From: Qaidamihabitans albus | GTDB lineage: Bacteria > Actinomycetota > Actinomycetes > Mycobacteriales > Pseudonocardiaceae | Assembly (NCBI RefSeq): GCF_016464705.1 | Contig: NZ_JAEHOB010000012.1 | Location: 111,190-175,189 of the forward strand | Length of the DNA stretch: 64,000 nucleotides | Reading direction: 5' to 3' | In this document: one piece after another, positions 14,946-26,294 of the stretch | Layout: each line of letters opens with the position of its first letter | Position numbering within the stretch: position 1 is the first letter of the stretch | Notes under the pieces: model-generated | What the model saw: the letters and a program-made list of their open reading frames with translations, nothing else | What the model was told of the DNA's origin: nothing | Databases searched by the model: none | Made by a program: the position numbers and the translations under genes

Positions 14946-16029
14946 GATCTGTTCTCCCGACACGACCTGACCATGCTGCTCGACCAGCCACGGTCGCAGT
15001 GCGTATCGCTGTACCTGCCCACACACCGCGCGGGCCCGGAACCGACAGGACCCCATCGACCTGACGAATCTGATCCGTCATGCCGAGGAGGAACTCGTAC
15101 GCAGCGGGCTTCGCCGGCCGGGGCCCGCGACCTCCTCCAACCAGCCCGCGCACTCGTCGCGGATGCGGACTTCTGGCGATCTCGGGACGACGGCATTGCC
15201 ATATTCCTGCGCGCGGGCTGGTGGCGGGCCTTTCGGCTGCCATTGGCTTCCGCCGAACTGGCCATGGTCTCGGATCGGTTCCACGTGTTGCCGCTGCTGC
15301 CGCTGTTCACCGGGGACGGCCGGTTTTTCGTGCTCGCGCTGAGTGAGAACGAGGCGCGGTTGCTCACCGGCACCCATTCCGGTGTGGACGTGGTGACCGT
15401 GCCGGGTATGCCGCACGGCGTGAAAGACGCGCTGCGCTACGACGAACCTCAGAAGACACGGGGCCACCACCTCGGGCAGCGCGTGGGGGCGAAGGTGCGG
15501 ACCGTGTTGCACGGGCAGGGCATCGGCGCGGAAGTCCCGAAGGAACGACTAGGCCGCTACCTGCGGGCCGTCGATGACGCGGTACACACAGGCCTGCGGG
15601 GGCAGCACACTCCCCTCGTGCTGGCCGGAGTCGACTACATCCGGGCGGCCTACCGCAGCGTCACCGCCTATTCGCATGTCCTCGACGCCGGCATCCCCGG
15701 CAGCCCGGACCACGTGCCGGTGGCGGAGCTCGGCGCGCTTTCGTGGGCCCTGGTGGAGCCGGTATTCGCCCGCAGACGCGGCGACGCGGCGGCCAGCCTC
15801 GAAGAGGCGCTCGGCACGGGGCTGGCCTCCCATGACCGCAACGATGTCATCGCGGCTGCCGAAGCCGGCCGTGTCGCTGTCCTGTTCCTCCCCACCGGAG
15901 CCACCGTGCGCGAGTAGGACCGGCTCGAATCGGTCGCCGCCCACACGATCCGCGCCGGTGGACCGTCTATGCCGTCCCCGAAGCGGACTTGCCCGGCCGA
16001 GCGCCGATCGCGGCTCTGCTCCGTTACTG
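14946..16029 (+). pseudogene. baeRF-family protein (release-factor-like), decayed
   Basis: Conserved segments of the bacterial archaeo-eukaryotic-release-factor family are present. They include LFSRHDLTMLLDQPRSQCVS, later FHVLPLLPLFTGDGRFFVLA, and VGAKVRTVLHGQGIGAEV. The stretch coding for DPIDLTNLIRHAEEELVR at about 15046-15100 lies in a different frame from its flanks, so two shifts compensate each other. A TAG interrupts the frame at 15915, and the family C-terminus (VPEADLPGRAPIAALLRY) follows in another frame up to 16029. No proper start codon precedes 14946 although AAGGGAG is present; the first ATG is 14973. M. tuberculosis Rv2629, a DosR gene, belongs to the same superfamily. Function is probably lost. 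Confidence 0.75.
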
Positions 16030-16043
16030 AGTAGTCGGGAAAG

Positions 16044-16057
16044 GTGCCGAAGGTCCC
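16044..16057. promoter_or_regulatory. DevR-type box before phoU-like pseudogene
   Basis: GTGCCGAAGGTCCC (reverse GGGACCTTCGGCAC) matches the DevR box and ends 42 bases before the phoU-like start at 16100. Confidence 0.6.
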
Positions 16058-16099
16058 GAAACATCCCGACCGAGCGTCCCCGATGGAGGAGAAAGCCCC

Positions 16100-16725
16100 A
16101 TGCACAGCGTGGACGCAACGGACCTGGACCAGTTCCGCACTCAACCACCGATCAACATCGCCACATCGGCCGACGCAGCGATACAGCATGCCACGAACGC
16201 CCTGCTGGCAGGCGACATCGCGCTGGCCAGAGAAGTGATCGCCGAAGAAAGAGCCCTCCTGCGCCGCCACGACATGCTCGACCGCACGCACTCGGGGCGC
16301 TCGCCAGGCCGCGGGGCACCGCAGATCTGAGCACGGTCGTCACCGACATGCACAGGAGGATCGACCTCGAACGTATGGTCACCCTCGCCCGACGGATCGC
16401 CGAGCTCGTGTGCCACCGCCACCCACGCCCGATCATCCCCGGCGAGCTGCACACCACCGTCACCGCGATGGGCCACCTGGCCCGGCTGCTCGCCGCCCAC
16501 GCCCAACGTGCCGCCGTCGCAAACGACACGGTCGCAGCCCAGCACGTGCCGCACGAACGCGATGAGATGGGCCGGCTGCTCGTGTCGCTGTACCGGCAGC
16601 TGTTCGCGGGCGGTCGGCAACCCGGTACCGACCGGGCAAAGGACCTGATGCTGATCGGGCGTTATTACGAAGGTTTCGCCGACCAGGCCGTGTCCCTCGC
16701 GCGCCATCGCGCAGATGACGTGTTT
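16100..16725 (+). pseudogene. PhoU-like regulator, frameshifted
   Basis: The first frame (ATG 16100) gives the N-terminal PhoU helix region with AIQHATNALLAGDIALAREV. At about 16290-16305 the frame must change to continue with DLSTVVTDMHRRIDLERMVT and ARRIAELVCHRHPRP. The C-terminal three-helix repeat ends with LMLIGRYYEGFADQAVSLAR. The pieces together give a nearly full-length PhoU of about 205 residues, so a single indel breaks it. No stop codon closes the second frame at the family end. PhoU proteins regulate phosphate uptake. A smaller fragment of a second copy lies at 28170-28331. Confidence 0.75.
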
Positions 16726-17189
16726 GCGCCGGCTCTTACATCCACAGTGGACCAGAGGCGCACGCTGAGCGGAGATCCCTGTTCGACAAACAGGGGGATG
16801 GCGGTGTCGAGCGCTGCCCGCTCGGTGGCCTCGATGTCGCGTCGGCAGCCTTCCCGCGAAGGGCGAGATATCCCCCGAGCGGAGGGCCTTCGCGCTCGTC
16901 GGCATGGTGAGCTGGCGCGGCCTGCTGCGCGCCACCACCCGCAGCGCCCGCGACGCCCAAACGAAACGGGACTGGAACAACAACGGTAACAGCCTGTTGG
17001 TCCATGATCAGCAGTGTCAGGGCGGGTTCACAGCACCCGGGCACTGCGGTGGGACATCACTTCGGCGGTGCCTCGGTCGCAGGCGAACTGCGGCGAGGCA
17101 TGCCGCCGCACCGGTGACCTCGACAGTCCAGCCGGGGAGTTCCACGTGGTCCCAACCTGGTCACATCGGTGACTCGCAAAGGCCGTCGA
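16726..17189. other. Region without an intact gene; small CBS-like remnant
   Basis: No convincing gene is seen. The plus frame near 16870-16935 contains RRAFALVGMVSWRGLLRA, which resembles the end of a CBS domain (compare LIGVISRRDLLR at 27158-27739). The minus strand at about 16740-16860 has an open stretch reading TERAALDTAIPLFVEQGSPL without a known match. Both look like decayed pieces. Confidence 0.35.
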
Positions 17190-17203
17190 AGGACCTTCGT
17201 CCC
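17190..17203. promoter_or_regulatory. DevR-type box before GNAT-archease-rtcB
   Basis: AGGACCTTCGTCCC is one mismatch from the perfect palindrome and ends 36 bases before the GNAT gene at 17240. Confidence 0.7.
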
Positions 17204-17239
17204 TTTTCCGACCCGGCCGACTGACGTAGGACCACTGGT

Positions 17240-17809
17240 ATGGACTCTGCGCAGCATGCCGACGAGATCGCCCCGGGAACGCCGCCGCGCGAGTTCCACC
17301 GGACCGTGCGGCTCCGGGACGGGCGCGAGGTCACCGTGACGCCGCTGACTCCGGCGGACGCCGGTGAGCTCGGCACGGCGTTGCGACAGGCCGACAGGGA
17401 GACGCTTTACCGCCGGTTCTGCGGGCCGCCGCCACAGGTGACGGCGGGTTTGCTGCGGTACCTCACCGAACTCGACTACGTGCGCCGGTTCGCTTTGGTG
17501 GCCCGCGACCAGGACGGGCACGGGGTGGCCGTCGCACGGTACGAGGCCACAGGACAGCCCGGGATCGCCGAGGTCGCAGTCGCTGTCGACCCGGCCTGGC
17601 GGCGGGTAGGCCTGGCAACCGCATTGGTGCGCCTGCTCGCCGAGGCGGCCCTCGCGCGTGGCATCACCCACTTCGCCGCGACCTACCTCGCGGACAACCG
17701 TCCCGTGGCCGACCTGCTCAACGAAGCCCACGCCAAACAAACCATCGCCGCGGGAGTGGCCGAAGCCGTGGTCCGGCTCCCCCAGCAGGAAGCTCGTCAT
17801 GACACATGA
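17240..17809 (+). CDS. GNAT-family N-acetyltransferase
   Basis: The 189-residue protein starts with RTVRLRDGREVTVTPLTPAD, the usual opening of this GNAT subgroup. It has the acetyl-CoA binding motif AVAVDPAWRRVGLATALVRL at about residues 112-131. It would transfer an acetyl group to a protein lysine or small amine; the acceptor cannot be read. Closely related sequences are often fused to protein acetyltransferases or acyl-CoA synthetases. It overlaps the archease start by 11 bases and leads the RNA-repair genes, so cotranslation is likely. A DevR-type box lies upstream. Confidence 0.85.
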   Translation: MDSAQHADEIAPGTPPREFHRTVRLRDGREVTVTPLTPADAGELGTALRQADRETLYRRFCGPPPQVTAGLLRYLTELDYVRRFALVARDQDGHGVAVARYEATGQPGIAEVAVAVDPAWRRVGLATALVRLLAEAALARGITHFAATYLADNRPVADLLNEAHAKQTIAAGVAEAVVRLPQQEARHDT

Positions 17810-18413
17810 CCTCCGCGCCGGTCACCGGGACGCGGCGCACACCGCGGATCTGCGCATCGAGGCGTGGGCCCCCACCCGAGAACGCTGCATCGCCGAAGCC
17901 GTCAGCGCTATGGTCGAAAGCTTCGCGGGTGGGTCGCTGCCGACACCGAACTCGACCATCGAGTGCAACGTGACGGGCAGCACTGACGAGAACCTGCTCG
18001 TCGCCGTGCTCGACGAAGCCATCTACCGCATGGAAACGACAGGTGAGATCCCTACCTCGACCGAGATCCTGGCCACGCCCGAAGCGGTGCGGGCGCGGTT
18101 CTCGACAGTCGAGGCCGCCACCGTGATCCCGACCGGCTCGATACCAAAGGCTGTCTCCCTGCATGAGCTGCGCGTCGAGCCGAACCCGGATGGCTGGTCG
18201 TGTTCGGTCACCATCGACGTGTGGCGCCATGGAACTCATTGCAGAGACCCCGTACCGGTTCCGCATCCCCCGGCCTGGCCGGATGCGAGTACCGGGCATC
18301 GTGTACGCGTCCAGCGCACTGCTACCGGATGTGCACGCGGACAAGTCGCTGGAGCAGGTGGCGAACGTCGCCACGCTGCCAGGCATCGTGCTGGCCTCCT
18401 ATGCGATGCCTGA
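17799..18413 (+). CDS. Archease with unusual C-terminal extension
   Basis: Residues 1-145 match archease: [20 protein letters not shown], then [20 protein letters not shown] and WSCSVTIDV. Archease helps RtcB load guanylate and makes RNA ligation multiple-turnover. Family members stop at about 140 residues, right after the VTIDV strand. Here no stop follows, and the frame continues for about 60 Arg/His-rich residues over the first 185 bases of rtcB. The ancestral stop was probably lost by mutation. The ATG at 17799 overlaps the GNAT gene. In M. tuberculosis the archease-like Rv2630 precedes rtcB (Rv2631) in the DosR regulon, exactly as here. Confidence 0.85.
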   Translation: MTHDLRAGHRDAAHTADLRIEAWAPTRERCIAEAVSAMVESFAGGSLPTPNSTIECNVTGSTDENLLVAVLDEAIYRMETTGEIPTSTEILATPEAVRARFSTVEAATVIPTGSIPKAVSLHELRVEPNPDGWSCSVTIDVWRHGTHCRDPVPVPHPPAWPDASTGHRVRVQRTATGCARGQVAGAGGERRHAARHRAGLLCDA

Positions 18414-19645
18414 TGTGCACTGGGGCTATGGCTTTCCGATCGGCGGAGTAGCCGCCACCGACGTCACCGACGGTGGGGTGGTCTCACCTGGCGGGGTCGG
18501 TTTCGACATCTCGTGCGGTGTACGACTGCTCGTCGCCAGACTCGATCGCGATGAACTGGCCACCCGGCTCGCTCCGCTCATGGACACGCTCAGCCACACC
18601 GTCCCCCGCGGGCTGCACCGGGGCAGTCCCTCGAAGCTGTCGGGCCGCGCGCAGCTGGAGAAGGTGTTGCTCGGCGGCGCGCGCCACGCGGTGGAATCGG
18701 GGAACGGCGTAGGTCGTGACCTGCAACGCTGCGAGGACGGCGGCGAGGTCGATGGCGCTGACCCCGGCCAGATCAGCTTCCGGGCCTTCGAGCGAGGGCT
18801 CGGTCAACTGGGCAGCCTCGGCTCCGGCAATCACTTCCTCGAAATACAGACCGTTGACGGGGTCTACGACGACACCGCCGCAACGACGTTCGGGCTCCGC
18901 CGCCATCAGGTTTGCGTGATGGTCCACTGCGGTTCGCGCGGGCTCGGGCACCAAGTGTGCATCGACCACGTGCGCACCATGGAGGAGGCGATGGCCCGCT
19001 ACGGGACCTGGGTGCCCGACCGGCAGCTCGCCTGCTCACCCGTCGAATCCCGCGAGGGGCGCCTATCTCGGGGCGCTGGCCGGGGCGACGAACTACGCTC
19101 GCGCCAACCGGCAACTGTTCACCGAGACCACGCGGCGCGCGTTCGAAGCGCACGCGAGCGCCGGCCTGGACTTGGTCTACGACGTGTCCCACAACCTCGC
19201 GACGATCGAAACGCATGAGGTCGGCGCGCGGCCTCGCCGATTGTGCGTGCATCGCAAGGGCGCCACCCGGGCTCTCCCGCCCGGCCACCCCGATCTGCCC
19301 GACGAGCTCGCCGGCACCGGTCAGCCGACCCCCATCCCAGGTACCATGGGTGCCGCCTCCTACGTGCTCGCCGGCGTGCCCCGATCGCCCGCTTTCCACT
19401 CCACCTGCCACAGCGCGGGCCGGACACGCAGCCGCCACGCAGCCACCCGCGCGACCAGTGGGCACGCCCTGCTTGCCGAACTCGAGTCCCGCGGCATCGC
19501 CGTGCGCGGCACGTCCTGGAAGGGACTCGCTGAGGAAGCACCCACCGCCTACAAGGAGGTCACCGCCGTGGTCGAAGCCAGCCAAGGGGCAGGTCTGTGC
19601 CGCAAAGTCGCCAAGCTCGTCCCGCTCGGCGTGGTCAAGGGCTGA
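18229..19645 (+). pseudogene. rtcB: RNA ligase RtcB, interrupted by one frameshift
   Basis: From the ATG at 18229 the sequence follows RtcB closely: [54 protein letters not shown] (metal-binding region) and [14 protein letters not shown]. At about 19058-19062, after SPVESREG, the frame changes. The family sequence resumes as [18 protein letters not shown], then [25 protein letters not shown] and ends [13 protein letters not shown]. Added together the coding length is about 472 residues, the family size. RtcB joins RNA 2',3'-cyclic phosphate ends to 5'-OH ends. A single indel separates the halves, so this is either a recent inactivation or a sequencing error. Confidence 0.85.
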
Positions 19646-19664
19646 CGGTAGGCGCAGCTCAGAG

Positions 19665-19710
19665 GTCGTGAGTGAAGAGCCGGGTTCTAACCCTGCTAAA
19701 CACTCACGAC
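19665..19710. repeat. Palindromic repeat, copy A
   Basis: GTCGTGAGTG at 19665 pairs with CACTCACGAC ending at 19710, with an inner GGGTT/AACCC stem. Related copies are at 56718-56762 and 60313-60357. It follows the rtcB stop by 20 bases and may act as a terminator or be a small mobile palindrome. Confidence 0.75.
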
Positions 19711-19756
19711 TGGTGACCAGCGAAGACACCGACCCGTCGGCAGCACAGCCTCGTTA

Positions 19757-19770
19757 GGGACCTTCGTCAG
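19757..19770. promoter_or_regulatory. DevR-type box, distal, before hrp1
   Basis: GGGACCTTCGTCAG lies 32 bases before a second, better box at 19803. Confidence 0.55.
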
Positions 19771-19802
19771 TTCCCTCCCACGTGAAGAGCCCCCGGACGG
19801 CG

Positions 19803-19816
19803 GGGACTTTCGCCCC
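19803..19816. promoter_or_regulatory. DevR-type box, proximal, before hrp1
   Basis: GGGACTTTCGCCCC matches the box closely and ends 68 bases before the hrp1-like start. Confidence 0.75.
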
Positions 19817-19884
19817 TTCCGCACCGTTGGTCGGGCGGAGCATGGTGCAGCTACACCGCTTCCAGCACGGTTGAGGAGGTCACC

Positions 19885-20304
19885 ATGACTGCCGCGAAAG
19901 ACATCATGCACACGGGTGCCGAATGCATCGGCGAGCACGAGACCCTCACAAACGCGGCACGGCGGATGCGCGAGCTCGACGTGGGCGCGCTGCCGATCTG
20001 CGGCGGCGATGACCGGCTGCACGGCATCATCACCGACCGCGACATCGTGATCAAATGCATTGCCGAGGGCCACGACCCGAGCGCGACCACCGCGGGCGAA
20101 CTGGCGCAGGGCAGGCCCTACACAGTCGGCACCGAGACCGACACCGACGATGCGCTGGCCACCATGGAGGAGCACCAGATCCGCCGGCTGCCGGTCATCG
20201 AGAACCACCGGCTGGTCGGCATGATCAGCGAGGCCGACCTGGCCCGGCACCTCCCCGAGGACACCGTCGGCCGCTTCGTCGAAGCCGTCTGCGCCCAGAG
20301 CTGA
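19885..20304 (+). CDS. hrp1: Hypoxic response protein 1-like CBS-pair protein
   Basis: The 139-residue protein is two CBS domains and nothing else. It is strikingly close to M. tuberculosis HRP1 (Rv2626c), with MTAAKDIMHTGAECIGEHET, VGALPICGGDDRLHGIITDR, MEEHQIRRLPVIENHRLVGM and EADLARHLPED. In the known structure HRP1 is a tightly packed dimer that does not bind AMP. Its role in dormancy is unclear. GAGGAGG lies 8 bases before the ATG. Two DevR-type boxes precede it, which matches its strong hypoxic induction in mycobacteria. The next gene starts 6 bases after the stop. Confidence 0.93.
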   Translation: MTAAKDIMHTGAECIGEHETLTNAARRMRELDVGALPICGGDDRLHGIITDRDIVIKCIAEGHDPSATTAGELAQGRPYTVGTETDTDDALATMEEHQIRRLPVIENHRLVGMISEADLARHLPEDTVGRFVEAVCAQS

Positions 20305-20309
20305 TCATC

Positions 20310-20936
20310 ATGAGTTCCCCCACCGGTTCTACTCCGGCCCACACGGAAGCCACCATGCTGGCCGACCGATTCGCGCCCCGGTACGACGTCATCCAGGCTG
20401 AGCATCTCATCGTGAACGCCGAACCCGCACAGGCCTATGCCGCCACGCGCGAACTCGACTTCACCGACATCCGCAGACCACTCGTGACAGCCGCCATGTG
20501 GGTGCGGGCCCTTCCACAACGCTGGCGCCAGCGCAAGCAAGGACCGCCTCGCCAGCCGAGCCGCATGACCTTCGACGACATGGCCACCGGTTCCGACTGG
20601 GTCATCCTCGGCGAGAGGCCGGGCTGCGAGATCGCGGCAGGCGTCACAGGCCGGTTCTGGCGGCCGGTCGTGCAGTGGCGGCACGTCGACGCCGAGGCGT
20701 TCACCGAGTTCGACGAACCCGGCTACGGCAAGATCGTCATGTCGCTGTCCGTACACCCTTATGGTGCCGCTCGCTCCCTCGCCAGCTACGACATCCGGGT
20801 CATCCTCAACGACACCCTGAGCAGGACGGCGTTCGGGCTCTACTGGAAGACCGTGTCGCCGTTCGTCAGGGCGATCCAGAAGGCGACCCTCGACACGATC
20901 AAAGCCCACGCCGAACACCCGGCAAAACAGGGCTGA
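20310..20936 (+). CDS. SRPBCC-like protein of unknown function
   Basis: The 208-residue product contains VIQAEHLIVNAEPAQAYAAT near residue 27 and later TGRFWRPVVQWRHVDAEAFT and KIVMSLSVHPYGAARSLASY. This strand pattern suggests an SRPBCC/START-like ligand-binding fold. No catalytic motif or membrane segment is evident, and I recognise no characterised homologue. It follows hrp1 by 5 bases and is probably in its operon, so it is likely induced by DevR as well. Confidence 0.6.
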   Translation: MSSPTGSTPAHTEATMLADRFAPRYDVIQAEHLIVNAEPAQAYAATRELDFTDIRRPLVTAAMWVRALPQRWRQRKQGPPRQPSRMTFDDMATGSDWVILGERPGCEIAAGVTGRFWRPVVQWRHVDAEAFTEFDEPGYGKIVMSLSVHPYGAARSLASYDIRVILNDTLSRTAFGLYWKTVSPFVRAIQKATLDTIKAHAEHPAKQG

Positions 20937-20979
20937 ATCGACAGCACGTGAAGCCCGTGACGCACCAGCGCATCCGCTC

Positions 20980-21267
20980 GTGCGTGCCGAGCACACGTCC
21001 CATCAATGGCTCGTGGCCGTCGGCGAACAACTCGTCACGCACGACCGCCACTACAGATGCCGCTTCCTGCGCTCTGGCTACACGCTCTTCGTGACCGCCT
21101 CACCGTCGAACAGGCCGCGCATCTCGCCCGCCCAGCTGCCCGAGCTGCCGCGCGGCACCTACTTCGTAGGCTGGGAACCCAGCCGGTTGCGCGCGCTGAA
21201 GATCTCCGCGAGTGCACTGACCAGCACCGTCCGCGCCCTCGCGCGCGGCGCTGAAGAACCCCTTTGA
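20980..21267 (+). pseudogene. DUF2267 protein, frameshifted fragment
   Basis: The frame begins HQWLVAVGEQLVTHDRHY and then must shift to read LHALRDRLTVEQAAHLA, before returning to AQLPELPRGTYFVGW. These pieces match the DUF2267 domain seen at 31202 (WLHAMRDRLTVEAVAHFGA). At least two indels are present and the second half-domain is lost. A GTG at 20980 is the probable old start region. Confidence 0.7.
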
Positions 21268-21319
21268 CGAGCCGCCCAGGAACCGCGGGGCCCGTGCGGC
21301 GTGGGAAGCACGCCAGATC

Positions 21320-21775
21320 ATGCCGGCCGTGGCGGGTGACGCTGACGTGCACCATGCGACTCGACTCCTGTCGGTGACGCACTCGCGGGCGTCCAGGTGG
21401 GGGCGGACCGTGTTCATCGAGAACGCGTTGCCCGCCATCCGGCCGGTGAACTTCGCGCTCCGCGACGACACGATCGTCATCCGGCCCGTGTCCGGCAGCG
21501 AGCCCGCCACCGCGGTCCGGAACACGGTCGTGGCTTTCGAGGCCGACCAGTTCTCCGCGGAGCTCCAGACCGGCTGGAGCGTGAGCGCGCTCGGCCACGC
21601 CAAGCATGTCCGCGACCGGGCCGAGCTCGACAAACTGGCCGTGCTCCACTTCCGTCCGTGGAATCCGGTCGATGCCGAGCTCCATATCACCATCAGCATC
21701 AAGCTGTTGACCGGGCGGCGGAGCCCGCAACCACGCGCCACACGACAGCGGCCCTGGAGCCGCGTAGCCTGGTGA
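21320..21775 (+). CDS. Pyridoxamine 5'-phosphate oxidase-family (PPOX) protein
   Basis: Residues 28-125 match the PPOX split-barrel: [20 protein letters not shown], then [20 protein letters not shown] and [19 protein letters not shown]. Such proteins bind FMN, F420 or heme-related ligands. The usual start of the family (a short helix ending CLRLL) is only partly recognisable before residue 25, so the true start or a frame change upstream is uncertain. It ends 34 bases before devR and may be cotranscribed with it. No DevR-type box is seen in front. Confidence 0.65.
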   Translation: MPAVAGDADVHHATRLLSVTHSRASRWGRTVFIENALPAIRPVNFALRDDTIVIRPVSGSEPATAVRNTVVAFEADQFSAELQTGWSVSALGHAKHVRDRAELDKLAVLHFRPWNPVDAELHITISIKLLTGRRSPQPRATRQRPWSRVAW

Positions 21776-21776
21776 C

Positions 21777-21793
21777 GCGGACGTACCGTCCGC
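21777..21793. promoter_or_regulatory. Perfect inverted repeat before devR
   Basis: GCGGACG-TAC-CGTCCGC is a 7-bp perfect inverted repeat 16 bases before the devR start. It could be an operator or attenuator. It is not a DevR box. Confidence 0.45.
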
Positions 21794-21809
21794 AAGGTGG
21801 TGGTGCGAC

Positions 21810-24234
<2,425 letters not shown>

Positions 24235-24260
24235 GCCACCCCGTGCTTCCCAGCCCCGCG

Positions 24261-24274
24261 AGGACTTCCGCCCC
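24261..24274. promoter_or_regulatory. DevR-type box before fbp
   Basis: AGGACTTCCGCCCC is a moderate match to the box, 99 bases before the fbp start codon. Confidence 0.5.
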
Positions 24275-24373
24275 TATCCGAGGGAAGCGGGCACGGCGAG
24301 CCTGGCGCCATGGCCGATGCGGAACAGGGTACCGCCGACAACCTGTGATAAGTCACCGAAGGAGCATGCTGCC

Positions 24374-25519
24374 ATGACCACGTTGAGCATCATCAAGGCC
24401 GACACCGGAGGTTTCGTCGGGCATTCGGCGGTCCATCCGGACATGCTCGCCACCGCGCAGGACTGGCTGCGCACGGCGATCGGTGATCGACTGTTGCTGG
24501 ACGGGAAGGTCGCCAGCTGTGGCGACGACATCTCGCTGATCATGATCCACGAGCACGGCCCCGACAGCGAGAACATCCACGAGTTCGCCTGGAACACCTT
24601 CCGCGCCACCACCCAGGTCGCGAAACGGCTCGGCCTCTACGGCGCCGGCCAGGACCTGCTCTCCGACGCCTTCAGCGGCAACCTCCGCGGCCTCGGCCCC
24701 GGCTATGCCGAGCTGGAGTTCACCGAACGTCCCAGCGAACCGGTCATCTGCTTCCTCGCCGACAAAACCGAGCCCGGCGCCTGGAACCTGCCGCTCTACA
24801 AGATGTTCGCCGACCCGTTCAACACCCCGGGCCTGGTGATCGACGAGAAGATGCACGCCGGGTTCTGCTTCGAGGTCTACGACCTCTACGAGGAGAAACG
24901 TATCAACTTCGACTGCCCAGCCGAGCTCTACGACCTGCTCATGTTCATCGGCGCCCCCGCCCGCTACGTCGTGCACGCCGTGGAATCCAAGACGCTGAGC
25001 GAGCAGGGGGCCGCGACCTCGACCCAGCGGCTATCGCTCATCGCCGGCAAGTACGTCGGCAAGGACGACCCCGTCCTGATCGTGCGCTGCCAGTCCGGGC
25101 TGCCCGCCGTCGGCGAGGTACTCGAACCCTTCTCCTTCGCCTACACCGTGGCCGGGGCCATGCGCGGCTCCCACCACGCACCGTTCATGCCGGTGAGCGT
25201 CGAACACGCCCACCCCAGTCGCTTCGACGGCCCACCCCGCGTGGTCGCGCTCGGCTTCCAGGTCCACGACGGCACGCTCCTCGGGCCCAGGGACCTCTTC
25301 GCCGACCCGGCCTTCGACCGTGCCCGCGACCAGGCCAACACCGCCATGGACTACCTGCGCCGCCACGGGCCGTTCGAGCCGCACCGGCTGCCGCTGGAGG
25401 ACCTGGAGTACACCACCATGCGGGCCCTCGAGAAACGCATCGCTGAGCGCTGGCAACCCATGGCCGACGCGGCTGCCGTCAGCCTCGCCACTGAGCCTAC
25501 GAGCGCGACGACCGTGTGA
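24374..25519 (+). CDS. fbp: Fructose-1,6-bisphosphatase, class V (FBP aldolase/phosphatase type)
   Basis: This intact 381-residue enzyme shows the family features MTTLSIIKADTGGFVGHSAV, SCGDDISLIMIHEHG, GAGQDLLSDAFSGNLRGLGP (metal ligands and the flexible loop) and FLADKTEPGAWNLPLYKMFA. The C-terminal part has RGSHHAPFMPVSVEHAHPSR. Archaeal-type members combine aldolase and phosphatase activity and make gluconeogenesis one-way. It is rare in actinobacteria compared with class II (GlpX). With the DevR-type box and the GAPDH gene in the same island it suggests a gluconeogenic switch in dormancy. AAGGAG lies 10 bases before the ATG. Confidence 0.92.
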   Translation: MTTLSIIKADTGGFVGHSAVHPDMLATAQDWLRTAIGDRLLLDGKVASCGDDISLIMIHEHGPDSENIHEFAWNTFRATTQVAKRLGLYGAGQDLLSDAFSGNLRGLGPGYAELEFTERPSEPVICFLADKTEPGAWNLPLYKMFADPFNTPGLVIDEKMHAGFCFEVYDLYEEKRINFDCPAELYDLLMFIGAPARYVVHAVESKTLSEQGAATSTQRLSLIAGKYVGKDDPVLIVRCQSGLPAVGEVLEPFSFAYTVAGAMRGSHHAPFMPVSVEHAHPSRFDGPPRVVALGFQVHDGTLLGPRDLFADPAFDRARDQANTAMDYLRRHGPFEPHRLPLEDLEYTTMRALEKRIAERWQPMADAAAVSLATEPTSATTV

Positions 25520-25966
25520 GCCGCTGAGTCAAGGTTTGCAGCGACTCGGAGCACGATCGGGACGGGTTCCGGGGCGCGCAGCTGCCGGGCCCGCACCGGC
25601 AACCACGCCAGGTCGTGATCGAACTTGTCCCTGGCGTCAGCGAGCGTATCCGGCGCGGGCTCTCGCTTGCCGCCCCGCAGCACGCACACCAGCAAGGGCT
25701 CCCGCCCCGCGTCGAACCGCAGCTCCCCCAGCGCGTCGAGATGCTCCGCGGGAAGGCCCCAGCCTCTCCTGCAGGCACGCCAGCTCGCCGTCGTCGAGTG
25801 AACCTCTCCAGGAGCGCGAGGCAGTTACAACGGCCAGCCCCGCGGACCCACGATCCTGTGGGAGCTTGCGCGCGAAGAGGCTGAACGTCGCGGGCGCGGT
25901 CATGCCACGACGCAGGTAGCTGACTGCCATCCTGACCTCGTAAAGATCGGTGTGCAGAGCCGTCAT
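25497..25966 (-). pseudogene. Nicotinate phosphoribosyltransferase (pncB2-like), deleted and frameshifted
   Basis: The start MTALHTDLYEVRMAVSYLRR then GMTAPATFSLFARKLP matches PncB. Pieces in other frames continue with CLALLERFT and LDDGELACLQERL. The sequence then jumps to the C-terminal part (LLVCVLRGGKREPAPDTLAD and KFDHDLAWLP). The central 250 or so residues with the active site are deleted. About 150 codons of a roughly 440-residue enzyme remain. M. tuberculosis pncB2 (Rv0573c) is in the DosR regulon. The box at 26024-26037 lies 58 bases upstream. Its 3' end overlaps the fbp stop. Confidence 0.75.
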
Positions 25967-26023
25967 ACCCGCGACGAGAGGCCGGGCCCCGGCTTGTCGA
26001 TGAGAGGACCGGGCAGCCCAGGC

Positions 26024-26037
26024 GGGACTTTCGGCCC
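26024..26037. promoter_or_regulatory. DevR-type box before pncB2-like pseudogene
   Basis: GGGACTTTCGGCCC differs from the perfect palindrome by one base. It is among the best sites in the window although its target gene is dead. Confidence 0.75.
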
Positions 26038-26294
26038 TTCTGAGCGCCGCTGCTGCCCCAACCTTCGGCGCTCCGGTACCGATGTGCTCGACATCCGCCG
26101 GCGACCCGCACGAGTACCGCGTCCGCGACGCCAGCCAGATCGACATGGAAGGCCACTACGGCGCAGCGCGCACGACTGCCCCGAATACAAGGTGACAGCC
26201 GTGCGGCTGGCGAGGACCTCCGGCCCTAGTCCGGCCTGAACGCGGCAACCAACAGTGGAAGGGCAGAGGCCCACATGGACATGGGAAGTGCATC

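Noticed and set aside
16100..16330. An independent 76-residue protein
   Set aside because: It is the N-terminal part of PhoU, and the rest continues in another frame directly downstream.
19050..19070. Programmed ribosomal frameshift in rtcB
   Set aside because: There is no slippery heptamer or clear downstream structure, and rtcB is not known for recoding. Many neighbours show random indels.
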